From assembly GCA_000231825.2 (NCBI GenBank), contig JH720330.1, positions 679,678 through 743,677 of the forward strand: a DNA stretch of 64,000 nucleotides. Reading direction: 5' to 3'. Both the position numbers and the translations under genes were made by a program. The notes under the pieces are model-generated. The model was not told the origin of the DNA. It did no database searches and was given only the letters and a program-made list of their open reading frames with translations. Shown here piece after piece: positions 27,501-44,668 of this stretch. How positions within the stretch are numbered: position 1 is the stretch's first letter; the number at the start of each line of letters is the position of its first letter. This DNA is from Tetrahymena elliotti 4EA. Lineage: Eukaryota; Ciliophora; Oligohymenophorea; Hymenostomatida; Tetrahymenidae.

Positions 27501-28808
27501 ATACAATTAAATCCTTGATGAAAGCATTTACAATGCTTAAGATTCAGTAGACTATGTTTAAAATCTCTTGAAATTTGGTTTTATTTTAATTGAAACAGTA
27601 TCCGTTCTCAGCTTGGCATTTGTAATTCCTCTTTACTTAGGTATCCAATAATAAAGAGAGATTATATTAAAGCTATTTTCAAATCTTACTAGAGAAAAAA
27701 TAGAAAATGTGATTTTATAGATTGATTAATTTTTAACCTATTTAAGTTAAAAGTAAAACAATGACAAATCTTCTTTTTATTCAACAAAAGTAAACTATAA
27801 GACAGTAGATGTAACTAATTAATTGATTTATATATTTCATTTTATCAAAAAAATTTATTAAAGAATATTTAGTGGAAAAAGAGGGCAAGCAGCACTACAA
27901 GTAACCTACGAAAATGTAAAACATATTTAATAATTAGTGGATTTATTATATTGATCGTAGTTTCAGTATATCCTTGTGTAAATTATTTCTACACAAATAA
28001 CTTTTTGCAAAGTTATAACAAATTGATTGAAGAGTATGTGAGCATTATTAGGATAAAAGGATTAAACTTAATTAAATAAACTATTTTATATTCATAAATA
28101 CACTAGACAATTACAGCTTAAAAGGAGATTAAGGATATATATTTAAATTATGAAGAAATAATCAAATAAGAAACTTTAATGCTGCAAAACTTGTAGTAAA
28201 TAAAAACAGATTTTGATTAAAGCTCTGGCTCTTAAATAGAACAGTATAGGGATATATTAGTAAACCCTCTCTCTGGAAATATTTGTGTTATGATTAATAA
28301 TAATTAATTTCCAATTCAAAGTGTTGACACTAACGTAACTTAGGTAGAAGGGTGTGAAAAAGTTTGGAGTGGAATTCTTTAATCTGGAATTCTGATATCT
28401 AATATTGAATTATTTACCTAATAAGACAATGTGTATAAAATACTGATAGATTCTAATTCCAAAAAATATTTTATCTAAACTTTTAGCAAATGGGAGTAAA
28501 TAGATAAAAATATGAATGATTTTGATAAACTGCTTTATTGGATTAATGGAATTTATAACACAATGTAATACTAAGCTCAAACTGAAAACAAAAGTCAATT
28601 TTAGCATATCAAAGACGTATAATTGATTCTTTTGCTAATAGCCATATTTTTAATAACCATCATTTACCTTGTCCTATGGAATATATTTATATTTACAATT
28701 TACAAAGAGTTCATATATACTAAGCAATCACTATCCTTATTACATAGCTCTTTGATCATGGAAAATAACTACTTCCTCTCTTTTTTAAAAAACTAAAAAT
28801 TAAACTGA
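21558..28808 (+). CDS. Giant multi-pass membrane protein with PAS domain
   Basis: Seven exons (21558-22309, 22691-23782, 24054-24718, 24868-25869, 26073-26669, 27104-27810, 27873-28808) keep phase throughout and give 1916 residues. Residues ~24-250 form a bundle of hydrophobic helices starting YIISFDRGLIVSFVFLLI. A cytoplasmic stretch follows, with a Cys cluster HKCSCKKKQCFCKR at ~348-361. A PAS domain spans ~590-710: NLQKIFGYNFKEL crosses the second intron, then NILMPAAIGKNHDK. After a long Gln/Ser/Asp-rich region come four separated membrane spans near 1325-1353, 1524-1548, 1622-1645 and 1855-1882. Membrane-PAS architectures of this type are expanded in ciliates; a sensory or signalling role is inferred, and the ligand is unknown. 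The first junction is the weakest: I prefer the GTAAAAC donor at 22310, but GTTTTAA at 22373 also keeps phase. Confidence 0.82.
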
Positions 28809-29683
28809 GCACAAAACCACTCTCACACAAACATTAAATAATTAAAGCTTTCCCTTTTTTGTGTTTGTATATGCTTTGTCTCATTAAATAAGCAAGCCTT
28901 AATTATTCTAAAAAAATATTTTTTTTCTTATGTTATGGGATACTTTAGAAATTAATACTTTTAAATTGAAAAACACTTATTATTGAGAGCAAGCAACAAC
29001 AAATATTAATAGTTCTATTAAAATAATCCAAAACAAATAAACATTTTGAATAAGAAGAAAATCTGAATCAAAATTAAAGTCAAGAAGAGTTGAAAAAAAC
29101 AAGAATTAAAATAAGTATTTATCCAAAAGACAATAATTTTGTTTAAAATTCTTCTTTTAAACTAAAAAAATATTTAATAATATTATTAAAAAGCTTTTTT
29201 ATAATTTGATACTTTTTGTCATAAAAAGTAAGAAAGAAATTAAAATACCTGCCTTTTTTGATAATTTTAATTAATGCAAGTATTATTGATTTATTATTTA
29301 TCACCATAAAAGAATCCAAATCTTTTTTATAAAAATTAAAATTAAGAAGAGTTGAAAAAAACAAGAATTAGATTAAAATAAATATTTATTCAAATGAAAA
29401 TATTGTTTGTAATTTTGTATAAAATTCTTGTTTTAAATTAAAAAAATATTTAATAATATTATTAATAAGTTTTTTTATACTTTGATACTTTTTGTTATAA
29501 AAAGTAAGAAAGAAATTAAAATACCTACCTTTTTTTCGATAATTTTGATCAATATCAATGCAAGTATTATTCATTTATTATTTATCACCAAAAAAGAATC
29601 CAAATCTTTTTTATTTGGTTATCAAAAGCACTCTCATATTTTTATACTTAGATTTAATTAACAAAAAATAACATAAAAGAGAT
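28809..29683. other. Spacer made largely of a tandem duplication
   Basis: Most of this interval is the imperfect tandem repeat listed separately. The remainder is AT-rich and contains the promoter of the following membrane-protein gene. Two minus-strand open frames here are translations of the repeat and not genes. Confidence 0.6.
29082..29612. repeat. Imperfect tandem duplication, period about 262 bp
   Basis: Two adjacent units share the landmarks AAGAAGAGTTGAAAAAAACA (29082 and 29344), a block of TTTAATAATATTATTAA, AAAAGTAAGAAAGAAATTAA, and ATCACCA followed by AAAGAATCCAAATC, in the same order. Small indels distinguish the units. The repeat ends shortly before the start codon of the next gene. 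Confidence 0.85.
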
Positions 29684-31378
29684 ATGGATTCTCAAATAAA
29701 TAATTAAAAAGAAAACAAAAACTAAGACGAATTAGACACTTCTATTTTTTAATCAGCATGTAATGAAGAACTTGAAGAATTAGAAGAAGAATATGAAGAA
29801 AAAGAAACTAGTGAAGACTAAAGAAGTTTTATAATATAAATCATTTGTTATTTACTTAACTTTTTAATCTTTTTATTCTACATACCATTTATTTTGATAT
29901 GGAATCTACTGTTTGGGTTCTTTATTTTGATAAGCGAAGGTTGTTAAATAGATAAATTGATTTTACTAATCTAGTCCATAGTTTGTATGGCATCAATTAC
30001 CTATGTTGTAATCATGAACTTCTTGTTTCCTAGTACAAATTAATTAATACAAAATATGAATGAAGACGGTATCTATTTTATTGCTTCAGCTTTATTAGTA
30101 ATGAGCTATTTAAAAACATAAATTGAAAATGTGAAAAGCATATTTGATATGAAAGATAACTTCTCAATTTTAAGTTTACAAATATTTTATACATTATAGT
30201 ATCAAAGCGTTTATTAAGATGAAAGATTCTTTTCATTAGGCTACTACAATTTAGAACTAAATTCTGGAGATACTGAAAATAAATTTATCTCAAATTCTTC
30301 AAAGTATTTTCAGAAGCTGTAAATAAAAAATTAATCACCTGCTTTTGATTATGAAATGAATGAGTTTTTTATTGAATATAATAGACATATTTAACCTAAT
30401 TTTAAGAATTTCTTTTACCTTTCTTTGGTAATTATCATCAAGATATTTCTTGTTAATTTATACATATATAAACACTCTTAAGACTTAAGTGTAAAGGATA
30501 TAGTAGAAATGTCTCTTATCATCTTCATATATCTATATGTTGCTTTCAATTTGAATAGAGTTATTGGTAATAGTGATTTTTAGAAAAAAATAAATGTTTT
30601 ATAAACTCTAAATTAGCATATATGTTTTGAAGATATTAAATATATGAGTGATTACTCTTTGAAGTTAGATGTTACTTGTCCAGTTAGTTTAGAATGTTGG
30701 GATAACGCTAGAAAGATACTTTTGAAATTTAAAATTTATGAATTTTTTGAATTAGAGTTGGTCTATTTTTGCCTTATTTTCTATTATATCTTTGTGTTAT
30801 TGATCTGCTTGAGTTCTTTTTTTGAATTGCATTGGATTTTTCCTAAAAACTCTAAAGTGCTTAACCCAATCAATGTGATTATGAGTTTATTTACATTTAT
30901 CTTTTTAAATCTCTTCTTACTCCTGAGATTTAAGGATGGAACCAAATATAATAAAGCTCTTGAGGAATTAAAGAGTTCTGTATAATAATTGTCAGATGTA
31001 TTTAGTGATTTAGAAACAATGTTTTAAGCATTTTTCATTCAGAATAAAATAGTAGAAGATTAAAAATCTATTTATGCTGTTCTAGTTAAAAAAATTAAGC
31101 TTTAAAGTAAGTATTTAATAGAAAACAACGAGTATTTTTTAGAAAAAACATATAATCATGCACAAAAAAATATTTTAAGAAAAAAAATAGTCAAAAATTT
31201 AAAAAAAAGTTTTACAAAACTCTAAGACTCAATTGATTTAGACTTAAAAAATTATAAATATAAGTTTTTAAATCTGATAGAAATCAACTTCTATAAATCC
31301 CTTTTTACTGTTACAATAACATTGATATCTCTTCTTCCCAATATTATCCCAAAACTCAAAGATTTTTATTCTGTCTGA
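29684..31378 (+). CDS. Multi-pass membrane protein of unknown function
   Basis: An intronless frame of 564 residues from ATG 29684 to TGA 31376-31378. The N-terminus is acidic and Gln-rich (residues 1-48). It is followed by hydrophobic segments near 50-75, 85-110, 120-140 and 245-265, two more around 285-300, and a pair near 360-420 separated by a Trp-containing loop. The motif CPVSLECWDNARKI lies just before that pair. The C-terminal third is Lys/Gln-rich and probably helical, ending with a short hydrophobic segment. No enzymatic or channel family is recognised. It sits 0.9 kb downstream of the giant PAS membrane protein on the same strand, but no sequence similarity between them is obvious to me. 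Confidence 0.8.
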
Positions 31379-32209
31379 GAATCAACAAAACAAGCAGATG
31401 ATTTAAAAATAAGTCTTTCAAAATGAATAAAAACATTAAAATATTAACAATAATTATCTATTAATGAAGAATTGTATTTATTATAATTAAAATATGTGTA
31501 TTGAACAATCAACTCTTCTAAAATTTCCAATTAAAATTGGAAACTAAAATTTGAAGAATATTTATCAGAATAATACTGATTTTATTATACATTTGTAAAA
31601 AAGATATTAGAATTTTTACATATTTTTATATTAGTATTGTATTTTACATCATTCAAATTTTTTTAAAAAAAGTAAAGTATGTCGTATTTTAATAACAATT
31701 TTTATTTAATCTAAATAAACAACAAAAAAAATAATTTCAAAATATTTTATTAAAAAAATCAGCATTAAAGATTTTTATATTCGTTAATTTATCTAAAACA
31801 TATTTTTCAAAAATTATTAAAAAAATGAATAATTTATTTTGAAATTGGCGCTATTAATTATCAAATTGAAAAAGACAAATAGAATTTATAGGCAAAGAGA
31901 ATAGTTTTTTGTTTGCTTGCTTCTTTGACATAAAAGGATTAAAGTAAGACTGAAATATTAATAGATTTTCTTTGTTATATAAAAGATAAAATACAATACA
32001 GAAAAAATCAGTCTATTTATTAGTTTGTGATTAGTGTATTTTGATATTAATTTAACATTAATAAATAGTAATAAGCAAACATACATACATACAAACAAAT
32101 AAATATTTGATATTTTCTTAGGTTTAAAAAAGTTGACTAATTATATTCATAATTAATCAGCAAAATTTATATAATAAGTTAAAATATTCAGATAGATATT
32201 CATAGTAAA
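31379..32209. other. AT-rich spacer with short CATA repeat
   Basis: Nothing coding is seen. A short CATACATACATACAAACAAATAAATA simple-sequence run lies near 32080-32105, upstream of the helicase gene. Confidence 0.55.
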
Positions 32210-36337
<4,128 letters not shown>

Positions 36338-37376
36338 AATAAATAGATATAATAAAAATGTAAATTAATAATTAAATAAAAATTGTTATAAAATGAATAA
36401 TACTTCTTATTCAAACTAAATCTCCACTTTCAATAAAATGTACTAAATTAACATATTCGATTCTATAATATTCTTATTTCATTTATGTAAATATTAAAAA
36501 ATTTCACTTTTGATATTTATTTTTCATATCAATTTTATTATCTACTCTAATAAAAGAAACTTCAAAATTTTCTTTCTTCCAAACTTCATTTTTTTTTGAT
36601 AGGTTTGAATTAAAAATGTAGAGAATATGTAGGTTTTAGTTTGCTGTCTAACTAACTCATTAGCAAAATTATAATAAAAAATTCAAAATTAAAAACTGAT
36701 CACATTTAAAATAATACAGTTTATTACAAAATTATTTTAAAAGTTTCAGTAGTATATTTATTTATGATTGTTTTACTAACTGGCAAAAAAAAATATTCTA
36801 AAAACTAAAATGAGCACAAAATTTAAGAAATCATCATTCATTTTAATTAAAACAAATGAGTTTGATGATTTATTCTAAGGAATAATTAAAATTATCTATA
36901 ACCCTTGGTTTATTATGAAAAATATTAATTTTTTTAAGTTCAACATGATTTATAAGAGAATACTTGCACCATCTTAAAAATTTATTTGATTTTTTTAAAA
37001 AATTGAATACGAAAAAAATATCCCTAAGAAATCTTTTAATATGATTTTTATTAAATTTATGAATATGTTGTAAGAAAACAAAAGTAATTAAATTAATAAT
37101 ATCTTTAATTTGGGTTTTACTGTTTGAATGAATGGCTAATTTCATTATATTTGTTGTTGAATTATCAAAAATATTTTGAAATATTGTATGATGTATTTTA
37201 AAAGTTAATATTATCATGGTAATTAATGCAAAGGAATTAATAGTACTTACATATAAGGAATAAAAATTTATTGTAATGAAGAAAAATTAATAATTTAATT
37301 TTACAAAATAGAGATTGATTTCATTTTTTATAATATTTTATTAATAAAATTGTTAAGTGGAAGAAATTTCAATTTT
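36338..37376. other. Convergent 3' spacer
   Basis: The helicase (plus) and kinase (minus) genes end toward this 1-kb interval, so it should hold two transcript ends and no promoter. A minus-strand open frame at 36870-37217 is AT-biased, with no family features, and is not called. Confidence 0.55.
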
Positions 37377-39017
<1,641 letters not shown>

Positions 39018-40943
39018 TTAAAAATCTTTATTGTAAATTAACCTACAAGTATAAAATAAATAAAAGAGTAGAGGTTATGTTTTGACTAGTCTGAAAAATT
39101 GTCTATTTAATGCTATCCTATTTTGAAGTAAGAGAGTTCAATCTATCTTTGAATTAGTTTGATTTGTTCAATCAGCCTTTATAAAAACGAGGTGCTTTGA
39201 AATATGGAGTTAATGTATAAATTTTTTGCTTGTTTGCTTTTTAAAAATAATTAGTAGCTAAGCTATTAACTTGATTGATTTTTTATCTATTTTTTTTTGA
39301 TGAAATACTAATTATATTAATGTTTTTGATATTAATTTTTTGAGATCTTAATGAACAGCTTTATTTCTTTTCTATGACAATTAAGCAAAATTAGTTTTTG
39401 ATCTTTTTATTAATTAATGCATTAACTTTTTTTAAAAACATCACTTAATCTCTTTTTTTAATTGCATTGATGATCCATTAATTCATGAATAAATATATAA
39501 ATTCATCAGTGATTAGATCATTTTTTCATTCAAAAATAATAGTGATGATAATAAACTTATTTTACTCTATCACTATCTATCTAAATTGTAAATTGTTTGC
39601 TTTTAACTCATCTCTGGAATGTTTCTGATTTAAATCTTATTAATGATCCATTTTCAATTCAAATTGTATTAATATTTATTAATTAACTTTTCTATATTTT
39701 TTAAATTCATTTATGTTGGACGAAATTTAACCATAAAATTTTTAAATATTCATTTAAATTATCTCATTAGTATTTGCTATGACATTGGCAGTTATTGAAT
39801 TTAAATACATTGTATCTGTTAAATTTTATTTGCCATTTTATAAGGAAATTATGCTTAAATTTTATAATTAAACAAGAAAAATAAATATTTTAAAAATAAT
39901 ATATTTTAATTATCCTTCTTTTTTCAAAATTATCAAAAAAATAATATTATCCTCAAATAAAAGGGGGGTTACTTATGAAATTACTAATTTGATAGTTATT
40001 CATGCATGAAAGAAATAAAAAATTAAATATATAATAGATTTTGATATTATTACTTAAGGAATATATATTTGAGTTAATTTTTAACAATTTATTTCAGGCT
40101 TAAATTAATTGATATTTTTTCTAAAAAATCATTATTAATTAACAAGTGAATTCAGAATGTCTATAACTATCCAATGAGTTCTATTTTAATAAATTTAACC
40201 GGTGATTTAATAAAAAATGAATATTTTTTAGATTAAATTCATTCGTTACTTACTAAATACTTGTGATAATTATTTATTTCAATTTTATTTAAATTTTTTT
40301 AGATAGAAAGAAACATTTAATTTATACTTTTGAAAATTGTTTACAAAAAGAACAATAAGATTATCTTAAAACATTAAATATTGATTAATGATTTTATCAG
40401 TTTATTAAAATTAATATTTGTAAAACGCTCTCTTAAATTCTTTTATTGAAAGAAGAAAAATTAATTACTAAAATAATCAACAAAAAAAATAAAACCACAA
40501 CTTATTCTAGTTATTTTGATATTAAAATAAAACAAAATTATGATATTTACTTTAATTAGAATACCAAATTTTCATAATTGATTATAAAAGTGCAGTCGGT
40601 TTTATCTTATAATTAAGGTAACGAGAAATCAAAAACCTAAATATTACTCATTACAATTTTACATCATTTTATTTCCATAATATGAAAAAAATTAAACAGA
40701 TTTATTTTATTTAGTTTTTTTATTTTCATATCAAAAGATATTTCTGAATATAAATATAAATTATTAAATTAGAGATTTATATGTTATATTTTCAGCAATC
40801 AACAATAAATATTTATTAGTATAGAATGAATATTAAATTTTTATTTTTTTATTAAATTTATTAAAAAAATTGATACATTCTATATTAAAAAATCAGAAAT
40901 ATTTATATATTTTTTGAAATAACACTTTTATTTTTCATTAAAT
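39018..40943. other. AT-rich spacer leading into the duplicated block
   Basis: The first part carries the kinase promoter. From about 40.5 kb the sequence begins to match 46.6 kb onward, marking the left edge of the duplicated segment. No gene is seen. Confidence 0.55.
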
Positions 40944-41252
40944 TCAGCAACCTTTAACTCTCTTTCCGAAAGCATCATATAATTAACAAATGCAACTTTT
41001 GCAGTTTGGACCACTATTCATGATGCTAGAAACACACTTGTAGTCAACCCAAGGATTGAAGCCATCTTCAGCAACAGCAACAGGGCAGGAAGTGAAGACC
41101 TTAACAGCATTCCATCCACACTTTCCACATGAAATAGCATAATTTTCAAGTTCGTTTTCAGCCTGCTTAGCTAGTTCTCTTTAGTAGACATAGATAGAAG
41201 AGCCAATAAGCTACAAGGAAATAGTAGTGAGTAAAATAAGCTGGGCTCTCAT
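40944..41252 (-). CDS. Small secreted Cys-rich protein, paralogue A
   Basis: A single frame of 102 residues. Residues 1-20 (MRAQLILLTTISLQLIGSSI) look like a cleavable signal peptide. A short Glu-rich linker follows, then a compact Cys-rich module beginning CGKCGWNAVKVF and ending in CKSCIC and RVKGC. It has eight cysteines, which would suit four disulfides. With paralogue B, six kilobases to the right, it shares nearly the whole sequence, and the cysteine frame is conserved. A secreted or secretory-granule product is inferred from the signal peptide, small size and cysteines; no named family is recognised. A structural analogy to small defence or granule peptides is possible but not shown. 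Confidence 0.82.
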
Positions 41253-42023
41253 TTTTATTTTTTGAAGCTATGCTAAGAAGATTTTTTTATTTTTTATTAT
41301 TTACAAATTTGATTGAGATAAAAGGTGGATATACAAAGCATAGAGGAAGTAAAATAAAAAGAGTAAATAAATAAATTAATCATTGATTTGACTACATAAA
41401 ATTACTTGCATAGTCTAATTTATAATTAAAAAGATACAATAAATCATTTAATTTAATTAAATTTGACAATTGATTGGTATCTAATAAAAAAATCAATTCT
41501 AAAATGGTTTTTTTTTAGTCTAAAATCTGAAAAAAAGCTCATAAGAAGAAATATAATTTAGAGGATTTCATTTCAAATTATTTATCAAATATTTTTTAAA
41601 ATTTTAGAATTAAAAATAGATAAAAAACTTCATAATTAATCATGATTTTTGGTTATTTTCAAATTAAGTGATGGCATCGTGTTATTCTTGAATTATTTTT
41701 AACCTAAATAGTTAAATCTTTTATAAATCACATTTAATTTACTTTGAATAAATATATCTTCAAGTTAATTCTTTCTTTTTAATTTAAAAGAAGTTCAAAT
41801 AAAAGTACAAATTTCTTTTTTTTTCCAAAAGATTTTTTTATTCATTTAAAAAAATGATTTTATAAAAGATAATTGATTAATTTGCTTAAAAAATAAAATA
41901 AAAAGCATACTAAATAATTTTTTTTAATTATAAATTTGCTTCAAATCATACTTTGGACATTAAAATAACATTTAAATTATCTTTTTTTCAAAAGTTTTTT
42001 TGAAATGAAATAAGGTGAGATAA
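41253..42023. other. Spacer within duplicated block, copy 1
   Basis: Contains the promoter of the small secreted-protein gene. It matches the corresponding spacer of copy 2 (47376-48772) in blocks, but copy 2 carries about 600 bp more. No ORF is supported. Confidence 0.55.
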
Positions 42024-43631
42024 TCAAATAATTTAAATGGGCTTTATTTCTGAGGGATTATTTACCACTTTGTAACCACAATATTTTTTATTTTATTACA
42101 ATAATTTACCAATAACTTATTTTTTTTAAATTATTTTTAGCTTTTAGATATTTTTTTGGTAGAATTTTTCAGCAAAAGCTTGAGAATGAACTGAATATTC
42201 TACGTCTTCAAAAAGATATGAGAGTTCTTTTTTGATAAAATCATCATACGATAAATTATTTTAGGAATTTGAAAGCCTTTCTCTGTATAAAATTAAATTT
42301 TGAAGATCTTGCAAATCAATATCTACTTCTGTGATATGAAAAATAAACTCAAATTTATATAGATATTCAAGAAAAAGACTAGGACATTTAAAGTCTGGTT
42401 TAAAATCATGTTTCCTAAATTTAATTTTTATCGAAAACCCATCAAAAGTCTTAATATAAAAGTTTTTGTCAAATTTATTCAAATTTTCAAGAAAATTTTT
42501 TTTAATTCCTTCTGAAAAAATATTAAAAAGTTCATCTTTATCTTAGATCAAATCAATTTTTTGTTATCTCATCAACATTTAGTTAAAAATATCTAAGTCC
42601 AACCCAATAAAATCAAGGTAAAATTTTGAAAATCCACATCTAGCTACTTCTACATCTTTTTTTACAAGATTTAATCTACCAATACAATACTAGAATATTT
42701 GTATATTGTTCTGTTAAGAGTATTGCTAAACATATTTTTCACAGTTTTCTATGTGTTTCTCATATAACTCATCATGCAATTTGAGCAAATCTTAATTGAT
42801 AGAAATTTTATTCAAACAGCTTTCCACATGATTTTTTCCTTGTTCATATATTGAAAGAACTTCCTTAAGCTCACCAAACCTGTAATAGTTCATATTCTAT
42901 TTTATTTTAAAATTATTATTCAGACATTTTAAACTCATTCAAATTTTTTTAACCAAAAAAAAAGATTATAAATCAAATAAATCTTCTTTCAAAAACGAAT
43001 CAACCAATTATTTAATTTACTTTACTTTTTACTTAGAATTATTAAGAATTTAATAGAAAAAAATAATAAATGAATATTTTCAAAGAAATAATACATTCAA
43101 AATTTCTAAAGCATCTGGTATTGAGATTTATTTTTAGTTGGATACATCAGCTACAGAGCAGCTAATTACTTTATATTATTTTTAGTAAATTAGATTTTAG
43201 GCCTACCATGCAGATGACCCAAAACTAAAAAATCCTAAGCTATTTGAGAAGCGTATTGTTCCATCAAGATCTAATAATAATCCAGAAGAGAGCCTTATTA
43301 CGTTTTTAGAATTTATATTTTGATATAGATTCATCAATCCAACTTATTTATTATTCTTTTTCCTTTTGCTTTACTTGCTTTTTCTATTTAAATTACCTTC
43401 ATTATCATTACTTTAGTTTTTTTCATTTTAAGATTGTAAATTGTTTTGCTAGATTTAGTTTTAATCATGGCTTATTTCTTCGTAATTAGTAGAAGAAATT
43501 TAATTTGGTTCCTGTTTCTCTATGAATTCACTTTGAATTTCCATAAAATCACTGTTTATTGTATAATCTTAATTTTCTAAAAAAGTTTAAGATCCATTTA
43601 TTTCATTTTAGCAGCATAATTCTATTTCCAT
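42024..43631 (-). CDS. Two-exon gene of unknown function, paralogue A
   Basis: Exon 1 at 43631-43095 and exon 2 at 42896-42024 are joined across a 198-bp intron (GTATTA..AATAG, phase 0) to give 469 residues ending at TGA. The exon pairing is supported by paralogue B, where the donor and acceptor fall at the same place while the intron sequence diverges. The N-terminal part is Gln/Asn/Ser/Glu-rich with a basic patch (SKRKKNNK), then a conserved segment with LSSGLLLDLDGTIRFSNSL and LGFFSFGSSAWQAQN. The second exon is helical and Lys/Glu/Tyr-rich, with conserved VEVARCGFSKFYLDFIGLDLDIFN. No catalytic motif is recognised; the isolated DLDGT string resembles the HAD nucleophile motif but is DSDGI in the paralogue and lacks the rest of that fold. 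Exon 2 alone could be translated from its own ATG at 42893. Confidence 0.68.
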
Positions 43632-44668
43632 TTATAATTTTTTGTTCTAATTTGATTTTCTATTCAAATTAAGAATTTTTGATACTTTCTTTTAATAAGG
43701 TTGAAAGACTATTTTTTAAAGTAAAGGTAAAATTTATTGGTTTATGAGAAATCATCAAAAATTTTAATCAAATAATGTCTTCAAATGATTTGTTCTGTTA
43801 ATTCTTTCTTTCATACTTAAAAAAATTAATTTAATCTAAATATTAACAATCTCTATCTGTGAATAAAAATCCAATTATTTAATACTTTAAAATTAAAAAA
43901 TTCTATTTTTACAACAATCCACCAACAAAAAGAAAATGATTTAAAAAACTCTAATTGTTTGCAAATTAAAATTTGAAAATATGTAGGATATTTCTTTATC
44001 TTTATTTTTCATTTTAAAGGATATTAGTAATCATAAAATTTGATTTTTAAGGTAAAATTTATTGATATATCAGAAATCATCAAAAATTGATAATAAAATA
44101 TTGACTAATAATGAATTATTAGTTCTTTGATGAATAATTAATCTTAAAACTCTTTTGATTCTTCCTTTAACATTTAAATAAATAGATCAATCCTAAATAT
44201 TAACAGTCTGGGAATATAAAAAGAATTTAAATAATCATTGCAAATAAAAAGTACTGTTTTATGAAAATTACTTTAAAATTATTATAATTGTTTGCAAAAT
44301 AAAATTTGAAAATATGTGGGGGTTTCTTTATTTATATTTCATTTTCAAGGATACTAATTCTGAAAAAATTTTACTTTTAGGCTTTAAAAAAATTTTGAGA
44401 CAAAAATTAGCTGCTTAAAATTAAAAAAATATTTTCACAGGTATTATGAAAATTGTTATATTTTATTCGTGATAAATTTCCCTTTATTTTATTATCTGTT
44501 TTAGTTTTAGAAGAAAAAATAAATTAAAACTCAAATTTATTAACTAAGATTTTAAGTTAGAGGGTTTTTTTTATATCAATAAAAAGCAGAGTTTGGTGTT
44601 AGTTTTTCAAAATTAATTTTAGTATTTTTAAATTTTCAATTATTTAAATAATAAAAATATACTGTTTT
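43632..44668. other. Spacer holding tandem repeats of copy 1
   Basis: Upstream of paralogue A. It is mostly occupied by the two tandem repeats at 43725-44375. The stretch from 44380 to the first leucine-rich-repeat exon is plain AT-rich DNA. Confidence 0.55.
43725..44375. repeat. Tandem repeat pair, unit about 326 bp
   Basis: Each unit starts with GGTAAAATTTATTG, continues with AGAAATCATCAAAAATT and a TTCTTTC..TTAA segment, and ends with AAAATATGT followed by TTTCTTTAT and a TTCATTTT..AAGGATA block. Units begin near 43725 and 44051. Matching units occur in copy 2, so the tandem state predates the larger duplication. Confidence 0.75.

Larger units (their letters stand above)
40500..44380. repeat. 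Segmental duplication, copy 1
   Basis: This block aligns by eye with about 46620-51130 in the same orientation. It contains in order a 3' flank, a small secreted-protein gene, a two-exon gene and two ~326-bp tandem repeats. Coding parts are the best conserved and the flanks are diverged and carry indels. Edges are approximate. Confidence 0.85.

Noticed and set aside
29143..29574. Two similar minus-strand open frames that look like paralogous small proteins
   Set aside because: Their similarity comes from the tandem DNA repeat; both are Phe/Lys/Asn-rich and lie between two well-supported plus-strand genes.
36870..37217. Minus-strand open frame of 115 residues in the convergent spacer
   Set aside because: It is Asn/Ile/Phe/Lys-rich with no motif, no counterpart and no splice partner; it looks like AT-rich noise.
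42024..43631. HAD phosphatase reading of the DLDGT string in the unknown gene
   Set aside because: The motif is DSDGI in the paralogue, and no other HAD motif is present.
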